In this document: piece after piece, positions 8,573-14,913 of the stretch | Numbering within the stretch: the first letter of the stretch is position 1 | Layout of the letters: every line of letters starts with the position of its first letter | Assembly (NCBI GenBank): GCA_905215555.1 | Contig: CAJMQU010000058.1 | Coordinates: 1 to 28,518 of the forward strand | DNA length: 28,518 nucleotides | From: an uncultured bacterium | GTDB lineage: Bacteria > Bacteroidota > Bacteroidia > Bacteroidales > Bacteroidaceae | Direction of reading: 5' to 3' | Position numbers and translations under genes: made by a program | The notes under the pieces: model-generated | What the model was told of the DNA's origin: nothing | Seen by the model: only the letters and a program-made list of their open reading frames with translations | Databases searched by the model: none

Positions 8573-8624
8573 AAAAAGAGAACGCCCCGGAACTTTTCAT
8601 TGAAGTCCGGGGCGTTCTCTTTTT
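8573..8624. terminator. strong bidirectional terminator
   Basis: A 19-bp perfect stem pairs 8573-8591 with 8606-8624, flanked by A and T runs; three more pairs (8593-8595 with 8603-8605) extend it past a bulged A. It lies between the convergent PorT-like (+) and DUF4293 (-) genes. Confidence 0.93.
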
Positions 8625-8639
8625 ATACATGGTCTCCTG

Positions 8640-9107
8640 TTATTTCCTCAATCTGAAACTATCCGCAGCTTTCACCATCAGTTCATCACGATAAATAGCA
8701 CGGAAAGACAAATAATTCAATATGATAGAAACCGCAGGAAGGCAAAGCGCCCAGCCCAACTGAAAAGACATTGCATTCAGGTCATCCTTCAACATATACA
8801 TAAACACGAAAAATGCCGTATAATATCCTATCAGAAGAATACTATTGAATATCGTCATACGCACTTGTAACATACGGTTACGGAACAGGAAAATGGTACA
8901 AAATGCCACGACAGCACTTAAAAACAATATTCCGAATAATCCCCACGTAGACTGAAAAGCATCAGCCGCCAGCGTTACACCCAATGGTTTGAAAACATAT
9001 TCAGTTACTCCGTCTGCAGCAATAAACCGCCCTACAGGCAAACACATGGCAGCTACCAGCAATCCTGTCACAATCAATAAATAAACAGATTGAATTCGTT
9101 GTATCAT
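8640..9107 (-). CDS. DUF4293 integral membrane protein
   Basis: The 155-residue protein starts M-I-Q-R-I-Q-S-V-Y-L-L, the usual opening of DUF4293, and has four hydrophobic segments at about 7-27, 53-76, 86-107 and 117-137, ending in a short charged tail. It should sit in the inner membrane. Its function is unknown. In Bacteroidales it commonly lies next to bamD and the omega gene, as here. A terminator-like hairpin separates it from the omega gene; a near-consensus CACCTTTG on the minus strand at 9132-9139 overlaps that hairpin and could provide its own promoter, but it has one mismatch. Confidence 0.85.
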   Translation of the reverse strand: MIQRIQSVYLLIVTGLLVAAMCLPVGRFIAADGVTEYVFKPLGVTLAADAFQSTWGLFGILFLSAVVAFCTIFLFRNRMLQVRMTIFNSILLIGYYTAFFVFMYMLKDDLNAMSFQLGWALCLPAVSIILNYLSFRAIYRDELMVKAADSFRLRK

Positions 9108-9132
9108 ACTCTCTTTTCTTGGTTAAAACAAC

Positions 9133-9171
9133 AAAGGTGTGCCCAAGCAAATTTTACTCGGGCACACCTTT
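9133..9171 (-). terminator. hairpin after the bamD-omega unit
   Basis: A perfect 12-bp stem pairs 9133-9144 with 9160-9171. Read leftward it follows the omega stop codon by 14 bases and ends in a T-rich stretch broken by single G residues, so it may terminate or only attenuate transcription into DUF4293. Confidence 0.7.
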
Positions 9172-9184
9172 ATAGTAATTTCAT

Positions 9185-9520
9185 TTACTGTAATTTCTCT
9201 TTCTCTTTTGCCGGGTTACGATAGTATATCTTACCCTCAACATACTCCTGCGTTGCAATCAACGTCGGCTTCGGCAATTTCTCATAATAGCGTGAAATTT
9301 CAATTTGCTCCCGGTTCTCGAACACTTCCTCCAAGTTATCATTATAGGAAGCAAACTCTGCCAACTTTTTGGAAAGATCATTCTTGATTTCCACACTGAT
9401 CTGGTTTGCACGCTTACCTATAATAGATACGGTTTCATACACATTACCGGTATCCGCACACAACTCCATCATGTCACGGGTCACCGTGGTGCCAGGAGCA
9501 TTTGTCTTCTTGTAATCCAT
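9185..9520 (-). CDS. rpoZ: DNA-directed RNA polymerase omega subunit (Rpb6-like)
   Basis: The 111-residue protein has the omega/Rpb6 core: a first part with T-V-T-R-D-M-M-E-L, then N-V-Y-E-T-V-S-I-I-G-K-R-A-N-Q-I at about 26-41, matching the 'variable-R-A-x-Q-I' helix that clamps the beta-prime C terminus. After this comes a Bacteroidota-type tail with Y-Y-E-K-L-P-K-P-T. The small protein helps assemble and stabilise RNA polymerase. It starts 22 bases after the bamD stop and should share its promoter. The position beside bamD is conserved in Bacteroidota, which supports the call despite weak similarity to E. coli omega. Confidence 0.85.
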   Translation of the reverse strand: MDYKKTNAPGTTVTRDMMELCADTGNVYETVSIIGKRANQISVEIKNDLSKKLAEFASYNDNLEEVFENREQIEISRYYEKLPKPTLIATQEYVEGKIYYRNPAKEKEKLQ

Positions 9521-9542
9521 AAATATCTAAATTAATATTATC

Positions 9543-10358
9543 CTAAATCTGTTTATCATCATTCAATATCTTCTCAGAGTCTTTGAATATCCTTTCGGCT
9601 TCCTTCATATATTTACTTTCAGGAAATTCATTCTTGAAGGCATAATATTCATCCACCGTTTCACGATAACGCTCCGCTCTTTTATCCTCCACACTATAGA
9701 TGGCCATTTCATATTTGGCACGCAGGATCAGAATGGACAAATCTTCGCGCAGGTTCGTATAAGGATAGTCCTTCAAAGCATTTTGCGCGGTAATCACACA
9801 AGACTGGTAGTTATTACCCAAATAGTTGCCCAGATTATAATATAACTTTGCAGAAAGATATTCCTTCATCACCAGTTTATCCTGCAATTTGAATATCATG
9901 TCCTGAGCCTCTTCTTTCTTTAAACTTTGTGGAAAATACTCCATGAACATCTGCAATTGCTGAATGGCACTGTATGTCCCCGACTGGTCGAGGCGAGGCT
10001 CCGGGGTATCCAGATACAAGGCTTTGCCGGCATGGAAACGTGCCAGTTCGGCAAATGTACCACGGGGATATACATTATAATATTGAACGAAAGTCTGAGC
10101 TGCCGTCTGATAATCTTTCTGATTATAATAGCTCATACCCAGCATATAGAGGGATTCCTCCGCTTTGTCCGTACCCTTGAGGATAGCGATTAACTCATTA
10201 AGCAATGTTGCCGCACGATTGTACTGCCCCTTTGCGAAGTAGTTCTTTGCCGCCTCATACTTATACTCATAGTCGGTGCTTTTTAACAGCTTATTGTATT
10301 CTCCACACGAGGAGAGCAATACTGCTGCAAGCAAAGTTATTAAGATGTTCTTCTTCAT
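9543..10358 (-). CDS. bamD: outer membrane assembly lipoprotein BamD
   Basis: BamD is the essential lipoprotein partner of BamA and helps insert beta-barrel proteins in the outer membrane from the periplasmic side. The 271 residues start with a lipoprotein signal peptide ending L-L-S-S-C (lipobox Cys at residue 18), followed by tetratricopeptide helices. The first helices (Y-E-A-A-K-N-Y-F-A-K-G-Q-Y-N-R-A) and repeats around Y-Y-N-Q-K-D-Y-Q-T-A and Y-P-R-G-T-F-A-E-L-A are characteristic of the YfiO/BamD family, and the length is near normal. A well-formed promoter lies just upstream. The gene leads a unit with the omega gene. Confidence 0.92.
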   Translation of the reverse strand: MKKNILITLLAAVLLSSCGEYNKLLKSTDYEYKYEAAKNYFAKGQYNRAATLLNELIAILKGTDKAEESLYMLGMSYYNQKDYQTAAQTFVQYYNVYPRGTFAELARFHAGKALYLDTPEPRLDQSGTYSAIQQLQMFMEYFPQSLKKEEAQDMIFKLQDKLVMKEYLSAKLYYNLGNYLGNNYQSCVITAQNALKDYPYTNLREDLSILILRAKYEMAIYSVEDKRAERYRETVDEYYAFKNEFPESKYMKEAERIFKDSEKILNDDKQI

Positions 10359-10380
10359 TCTTAGCTTTTCAAATAATGTG

Positions 10381-10411
10381 CAAAGATAAAGGTTCGCATC
10401 GAATAAAGCAA
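10381..10411 (-). promoter_or_regulatory. promoter of bamD-rpoZ
   Basis: The minus strand carries TTGC at 10408-10411, 19 bases, then TATCTTTG at 10381-10388: a full match to the Bacteroidota pattern. The start site would be near 10374, about 16 bases before the bamD ATG. Confidence 0.75.
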
Positions 10412-10424
10412 CGATACGAACCTT
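10389..10424. repeat. inverted repeat inside the bamD promoter
   Basis: A 13-base arm at 10389-10401 is the reverse complement of 10412-10424 except for one position, around a 10-base A-rich loop. The -33 box of the bamD promoter falls in the loop and right arm edge, and the -7 box touches the left arm. It may be an operator, or a terminator for the double-ACT unit; on the plus strand it is followed by a T-rich stretch. A second, weaker nested pairing (10447-10451 with 10491-10495, 10459-10463 with 10478-10482) lies between it and the ACT gene. Confidence 0.6.
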
Positions 10425-10508
10425 AATTTTTCAAAAACCAGAAAATGACCGACAAACGCCCGTCTATTCACGACGAAACGGGATAATGGCCGGTCTCAAA
10501 AACAGTCA

Positions 10509-10934
10509 TTATAATTTATATAAATCACTTGCCGCAAGCAAGTCTACTTTCCTTTCAGTCAGCACGCGGATGCAGTTTTCCATGTCATTAGGACGAATAA
10601 TGACATTTGCCGTATTGCCGTTGGCAAATGAATACATATATTCAATGAAAACACCTTCATCGGACAAGAAGCGCAGGACTTTCGACAGTGAACCCGGTAT
10701 GTTGGGACAACTGATGCCTACCACATCCGTCACATTCACGGCAAAATGATTATCTTTTAAAGCTTTATATGCCTTATCCGGTTCAGACACGATGCCACGA
10801 AGAATACCGAAATCAGCATTCTCGGCAATACAGAGAGCGGAAAGATTGACACCTTCTTTCGCAAGCACTTCAGTCACTTCAGTCAGACGACCGGACTTAT
10901 TCTCCAGGAAAATAGAAAGTTGTTTTGCTACCAT
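10509..10934 (-). CDS. tandem ACT-domain amino-acid-binding protein
   Basis: The 141 residues form two ACT domains: about 1-68 (starts Q-L-S-I-F-L-E-N-K-S-G-R-L) and about 70-141 (starts V-V-G-I-S-C-P-N-I-P-G-S-L). The N/P-G-R/S-L turn after the first strand is the usual ligand-binding loop. ACT domains bind small molecules, most often amino acids, and regulate linked enzymes. No catalytic domain is attached. It lies 110 bases downstream of paaK on the same strand; this pair is a frequent arrangement with arylacetate-CoA ligases in anaerobes, suggesting it senses an aromatic amino acid or product. The ligand is not known. Confidence 0.88.
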   Translation of the reverse strand: MVAKQLSIFLENKSGRLTEVTEVLAKEGVNLSALCIAENADFGILRGIVSEPDKAYKALKDNHFAVNVTDVVGISCPNIPGSLSKVLRFLSDEGVFIEYMYSFANGNTANVIIRPNDMENCIRVLTERKVDLLAASDLYKL

Positions 10935-10951
10935 GATCTTAATTATTAAAT

Positions 10952-10993
10952 ATGAATTATGAACTATAAATCATGAACTATAAATTATTAATA
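10952..10993 (-). repeat. AT-rich 7-base tandem repeats in the paaK-ACT gap
   Basis: Six 7-base units run in tandem: ATGAATT, ATGAACT, ATAAATC, ATGAACT, ATAAATT, ATTAATA. They lie in the 110-base gap, just upstream of the double-ACT gene, within otherwise AT-rich sequence. No promoter box or RNA hairpin is clear in this gap. Confidence 0.75.
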
Positions 10994-11044
10994 ATGGACA
11001 TCCCACAGGTTATTAATACTTTATAATCAACAATTTATAATTAA

Positions 11045-12343
11045 TCAAAGTTTACGATTGTCTATTACACGTTTAGCCTTGCCCACGCTACGTTCAATGC
11101 TGCGAGGTTCAACCAGCCGGACATCAACTCCCAAACCAAGTACACTTTGCAGACGGGATGCCAGTTTCTTCTTTAACGCCAGCATTCTGTTTATCTCATC
11201 CGAATAGTATTCCGGACGAACTTCAACCTGCAACTCCATAGTGTCGGTGTTATTCTTGCGGTCTACGATCAGGAGATAATGCGGCTCGAATTCCGGCATC
11301 TCCAGAATAACGGACTCTATCTGAGTCGGGAATACATTGACACCACGGATAATGAGCATATCATCGCTGCGCCCCAGAATGCGGTCCATACGGACAAGTG
11401 TACGCCCGCAAGGGCATTTGTCGTAGTGCAAAGCGGTGAGGTCCTTCGTGCGGTAACGCAACAGGGGCATACCTTCCTTTGTGAGATGAGTGAAGACAAG
11501 TTCGCCCGTCTCACCCGGAGCCACCGGCTCCAATGTATTCGGATTGATGATTTCGGGAAAATAATGATCTTCGTTAAGGTGCGTACCATGCTGACATTCA
11601 CATTCGTAACCTACACCCGGACCGGCTATTTCACTCAAGCCATATATGTCATAGGCTTTAATGCCTAATTTTTCTTCTATCTCATGGCGCATATTCTCAG
11701 TCCAGGGTTCTGCACCGAAAGCACCAATCCTCAATTTGAATTCCTCACGAGGCAAACCGGAATCTTTAATGGCATCCGCCAGATAAAGTGCGTAAGAAGG
11801 GGTGCAACAAAGCACTGTAGAGCCGAAATCATGCATCAGAGTAATCTGTTTTTCCGTATTACCACTCGACATCGGGATGACGGAAGCACCGATATTCTCA
11901 GCACCAGCGTGCGCTCCCAGTCCACCGGTGAACAAGCCATATCCATAAGCTACATGGAAAAAATCGGAACTGCCCGCACCGTATGCCGTAAATGCACGCG
12001 ACAGACATTCTGCCCAGGCGGAAAGGTCTCTACGGGTATACCCTACCACAGTAGGTTTACCTGTCGTACCTGACGAAGCATGTATACGTACTATCTGACT
12101 CATGGGGACGGCACAAAGTCCGAATGGATAATTATCGCGCAGGTCGTACTTCGTAGTAAAAGGAAGTTTTACAATGTCGTCTATACTATTGATATCATCC
12201 GGAGTGACTCCCAGTTCCTGCATTTTTTTACGGTAGAAAGGAGTGTTGTGATAAACATGCTCCACGATCTTCTTCAGACGGATACTCTGGATCTTATGAA
12301 GGCTTTCGCGATCCATGCATTCGATATTTTCATTCCAAATCAT
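11045..12343 (-). CDS. paaK: phenylacetate-CoA ligase family protein
   Basis: The 432 residues match the ANL adenylate-forming ligases of the PaaK type, which activate an aryl acid with ATP and join it to coenzyme A. Visible motifs are the P-loop-like S-S-G-T-T-G-K-P-T (about 90-98), the Y-G-L-S-E-I core motif (about 234-239), the G-R-S-D-D-M-L-I-I-R-G-V-N-V-F-P hinge (about 328-343) and a C-terminal lid domain. Length is normal. In anaerobic gut bacteria such genes are thought to take arylacetates made from aromatic amino acids, often with indolepyruvate ferredoxin oxidoreductase; that enzyme is not in this window. It shares its intergenic region with divergent uvrB and is probably co-transcribed with the double-ACT gene. 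The true acid substrate is not shown. Confidence 0.92.
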   Translation of the reverse strand: MIWNENIECMDRESLHKIQSIRLKKIVEHVYHNTPFYRKKMQELGVTPDDINSIDDIVKLPFTTKYDLRDNYPFGLCAVPMSQIVRIHASSGTTGKPTVVGYTRRDLSAWAECLSRAFTAYGAGSSDFFHVAYGYGLFTGGLGAHAGAENIGASVIPMSSGNTEKQITLMHDFGSTVLCCTPSYALYLADAIKDSGLPREEFKLRIGAFGAEPWTENMRHEIEEKLGIKAYDIYGLSEIAGPGVGYECECQHGTHLNEDHYFPEIINPNTLEPVAPGETGELVFTHLTKEGMPLLRYRTKDLTALHYDKCPCGRTLVRMDRILGRSDDMLIIRGVNVFPTQIESVILEMPEFEPHYLLIVDRKNNTDTMELQVEVRPEYYSDEINRMLALKKKLASRLQSVLGLGVDVRLVEPRSIERSVGKAKRVIDNRKL

Positions 12344-12390
12344 GTCTTCGTTGTATTACATTGATGGTTATTATTAATTCTTATTTCCTG

Positions 12391-12421
12391 CAAAGGAATA
12401 AAAAAAATTTGTTTATCTCAA
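12391..12421 (-). promoter_or_regulatory. candidate promoter of paaK
   Basis: The minus strand has TTGA at 12418-12421, 19 bases, then TTCCTTTG at 12391-12398, one mismatch from TAnnTTTG. The start site would be near 12384, about 40 bases upstream of the paaK ATG. Confidence 0.55.
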
Positions 12422-12446
12422 GCATTTTCCCGAATATTGCCGTCCA

Positions 12447-12453
12447 TAAGGAG
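12447..12453 (+). promoter_or_regulatory. Shine-Dalgarno sequence of uvrB
   Basis: TAAGGAG ends 5 bases before the uvrB ATG at 12459. Clear Shine-Dalgarno sequences are rare in this window, so this one fixes the start and may give strong initiation. Confidence 0.75.
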
Positions 12454-12458
12454 AGAAA

Positions 12459-14507
12459 ATGAACAAATTTGAATTAACATCCGCTTATAAGCCGACCGGT
12501 GATCAGCCGGAAGCTATCGCACAACTCACTGACGGTGTGGTTCAGGGAGTTCCTGCACAAACTTTACTTGGTGTCACCGGTTCTGGAAAGACTTTCACCA
12601 TCGCCAACGTTATTGCCAATATCAATAAACCAACGTTAATATTAAGCCATAACAAAACATTGGCAGCACAGCTCTACAGCGAATTCAAAGGCTTTTTCCC
12701 AAATAATGCCGTAGAGTATTACGTTTCTTATTATGATTACTATCAACCGGAAGCCTATCTTCCTTCTTCCGACACTTATATAGAAAAGGATCTCGCTATC
12801 AACGATGAAATCGACAAGTTGCGCTTGGCCGCCACCTCTTCTCTGCTTTCCGGACGGAAAGATGTAGTGGTCGTATCTTCCGTATCCTGTATATATGGCA
12901 TGGGAAACCCATCGGATTTCTATAATAACGTGATAGAAGTACAGCAAGGAAAAGCATTCAGCCGGAATGTATTTCTGCGCCGTCTGGTGGACAGTCTTTA
13001 TGTACGTAACGACATTGATTTAAACCGTGGCAACTTCCGCGTGAAAGGAGATACGGTAGATATCTACCTGGCATATGCGGACAATCTGCTGCGTATCATT
13101 TTCTGGGGAGACGAGGTCGACAGCATCGAAGAAGTGGACCCGATTAGCGGTGTGACCATCGCCCGTTTTGACGCTTACAAGATATACCCCGCCAACCTTT
13201 TCATGACCACCAAAGAAGCCACGCTGCGGGCTATTCATGAGATAGAAGATGACTTGCACAAACAGGTGCAATGGTTTGAAAGCCAAGGAAGAGCATTTGA
13301 AGCGAAACGACTTCAGGAACGGGTGACGTATGATATGGAGATGATACGCGAATTAGGACACTGTTCCGGTATCGAAAACTATTCGCGCTATTTTGACGGA
13401 CGTGCCGCAGGCACCCGTCCTTACTGTCTGTTGGACTTCTTCCCGGACGATTTTCTGATTGTCATAGATGAAAGTCATGTGAGCGTGCCTCAGATACGCG
13501 CGATGTATGGTGGTGACCGTGCCCGCAAAATCAATCTTGTAGAGTATGGGTTCCGCCTTCCGGCGGCTATGGATAACCGTCCGCTGAAATTTGAGGAATT
13601 TGAAGAAATGGCGAAGCAAGTGATTTACGTCAGTGCGACGCCTGCGGATTATGAGTTGATTCAATCGGAAGGTATTGTTGTGGAACAGGTTATTCGTCCT
13701 ACCGGATTGCTGGACCCGATAATAGAAGTGCGTCCCAGTCACAACCAGATAGACGACCTGATGGAAGAAATCCAGATCCGCATAGAGCGCAATGAACGCA
13801 CGCTTGTTACCACACTTACCAAACGTATGGCAGAAGAGTTGACGGAATATCTTCTGAATAATAACGTGAAGTGTAACTATATCCATAGCGATGTAGATAC
13901 ACTGGAACGCGTAAAAATCATGAGTGACCTGCGCGAAGGATTATACGATGTACTCGTCGGTGTCAACCTGTTGCGTGAAGGACTGGACTTGCCGGAAGTT
14001 TCACTCGTTGCCATTCTCGATGCAGACAAGGAGGGCTTCCTCCGTTCTCACCGTTCATTGACACAAACCGCCGGACGTGCAGCGCGTAATGTCCATGGCA
14101 TGGTCATCATGTATGCCGACCGCATTACCGACAGCATGCGCCTGACGATTGATGAAACCAACCGCCGCCGTGAAAAGCAGTTAAAATACAATGAGGAACA
14201 TGGCATCACACCGCAACAAATCAAGAAAGCGAAAAGCCTCAATGTATTTGCTGCAAATGCCACAACGGAAGAAGTTTTTGCCAACAAAGGAGCAACTATC
14301 GCTCCCCGCCCCTACATCGAACAGGAAAGTACTGCCGGAATCGCAGCTGACCCCATTGTACAATATATGTCTCGCCCGCAACTGGAGAAAAGCATCGAAC
14401 GTACCAGAAAGCTTATGCAAGAGGCTGCCAAGAAGCTCGACTTTATCGAGGCGGCACAGTATCGTGATGAGCTACTAAAGATGGAGGATTTATTGAAAGA
14501 GAAGTAG
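12459..14507 (+). CDS. uvrB: excinuclease ABC subunit B (UvrB)
   Basis: UvrB is the helicase-like damage verifier that receives DNA from UvrA and recruits the UvrC nuclease. The 682 residues show Walker A G-S-G-K-T at 41-45, the aromatic beta-hairpin (Y-Y-x-S-Y-Y-D-Y-Y-Q-P-E-A-Y, starting near residue 87) that probes damaged strands, the D337-E-S-H Walker B, the helicase part with Q-T-A-G-R-A-A-R-N (near 532-540), and a C-terminal UVR coiled-coil (about 635-680) that binds UvrA or UvrC. Length is standard and all motifs are intact. It has a good ribosome binding site and is transcribed away from paaK. uvrA is about 7 kb away in a different unit, so the subunits are not co-transcribed. Confidence 0.97.
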   Translation: MNKFELTSAYKPTGDQPEAIAQLTDGVVQGVPAQTLLGVTGSGKTFTIANVIANINKPTLILSHNKTLAAQLYSEFKGFFPNNAVEYYVSYYDYYQPEAYLPSSDTYIEKDLAINDEIDKLRLAATSSLLSGRKDVVVVSSVSCIYGMGNPSDFYNNVIEVQQGKAFSRNVFLRRLVDSLYVRNDIDLNRGNFRVKGDTVDIYLAYADNLLRIIFWGDEVDSIEEVDPISGVTIARFDAYKIYPANLFMTTKEATLRAIHEIEDDLHKQVQWFESQGRAFEAKRLQERVTYDMEMIRELGHCSGIENYSRYFDGRAAGTRPYCLLDFFPDDFLIVIDESHVSVPQIRAMYGGDRARKINLVEYGFRLPAAMDNRPLKFEEFEEMAKQVIYVSATPADYELIQSEGIVVEQVIRPTGLLDPIIEVRPSHNQIDDLMEEIQIRIERNERTLVTTLTKRMAEELTEYLLNNNVKCNYIHSDVDTLERVKIMSDLREGLYDVLVGVNLLREGLDLPEVSLVAILDADKEGFLRSHRSLTQTAGRAARNVHGMVIMYADRITDSMRLTIDETNRRREKQLKYNEEHGITPQQIKKAKSLNVFAANATTEEVFANKGATIAPRPYIEQESTAGIAADPIVQYMSRPQLEKSIERTRKLMQEAAKKLDFIEAAQYRDELLKMEDLLKEK

Positions 14508-14596
14508 AGAAAAAAAGAGTATTTTCTTAAAATAGATAGAGCGGAAGCGTGTTTTTACTAATAAGTGTTATAAAACATACTTTTTTCTTTGGATAA

Positions 14597-14627
14597 TTTG
14601 CAGATTTCTCAAGAGTCCGTATCTTTG
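14597..14627 (+). promoter_or_regulatory. consensus promoter of the small RNA
   Basis: TTTG at 14597-14600, exactly 19 bases, then TATCTTTG at 14620-14627: the best promoter in the window. Transcription should begin near 14634. Confidence 0.85.
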
Positions 14628-14631
14628 CAAT

Positions 14632-14695
14632 GTGTTTTTCATAGTATTAGATTTAAGGTTAACAAAGGTTGGAGTACAGCGGTACTCCTTTTTTT
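14632..14695 (+). ncRNA. small RNA of a repeated Bacteroides class
   Basis: A complete short transcription unit of about 60-65 bases stands alone between uvrB and addA. It has a perfect promoter and ends in a terminator: stem 14671-14677 with 14682-14688, AGCG tetraloop, seven T. The body (14634-14670) contains the stretch ATTTAAGGTTAACAAAGG at 14651-14668, which from memory recurs at many places in Bacteroides genomes and resembles the Bacteroidales-1/Bacteroides-1 candidate RNAs; the class is not checked. The terminator stem differs between copies in my recollection. No convincing reading frame is present: a GTG-started frame runs across the terminator. Function is unknown. It could act in trans, or simply be a leader whose transcript ends early before addA. 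Confidence 0.7.
14671..14695 (+). terminator. intrinsic terminator of the small RNA
   Basis: Perfect 7-bp stem, AGCG tetraloop and seven T residues (14689-14695). Confidence 0.88.
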
Positions 14696-14878
14696 ATGCC
14701 TATATGTCTCGTCTTCTTATGCCCCCTCTTATTTTCATATCCCCCCCTAATTACAATGCAGTACCCAATAAAGTGAAAAGTGAAGAAAAAGAGACCTTAC
14801 CTCTCATTATTAAAAAGGCATCTTAAAGAAGGTATCAAAAGAAGTCAGGAGTATACTGATTATTCCATGTTTTTTGCG
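14696..14878. other. intergenic stretch before addA
   Basis: After the small RNA terminator lie about 180 bases with short pyrimidine-rich runs (C-runs near 14720 and 14743) and an A-rich purine stretch near 14775-14795. I see no gene, tRNA or stable hairpin here. Confidence 0.5.
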
Positions 14879-14886
14879 TATGTTTG
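14879..14886 (+). promoter_or_regulatory. candidate -7 box of addAB
   Basis: TATGTTTG matches TAnnTTTG and lies 27 bases before the addA ATG, giving a leader of about 20 bases. The -33 position (CTGA at 14856-14859) is weak. Confidence 0.6.
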
Positions 14887-14913
14887 TAGCAAAGTTCAAT
14901 CCCGCAAATCGAC

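Noticed and set aside
14508..14596. Terminator for uvrB
   Set aside because: The AT-rich stretch has only weak, short pairings; no hairpin with a T run is clear.
14632..14826. A GTG-started 64-codon frame between uvrB and addA
   Set aside because: It runs through the small RNA and its terminator and has no ribosome binding site.
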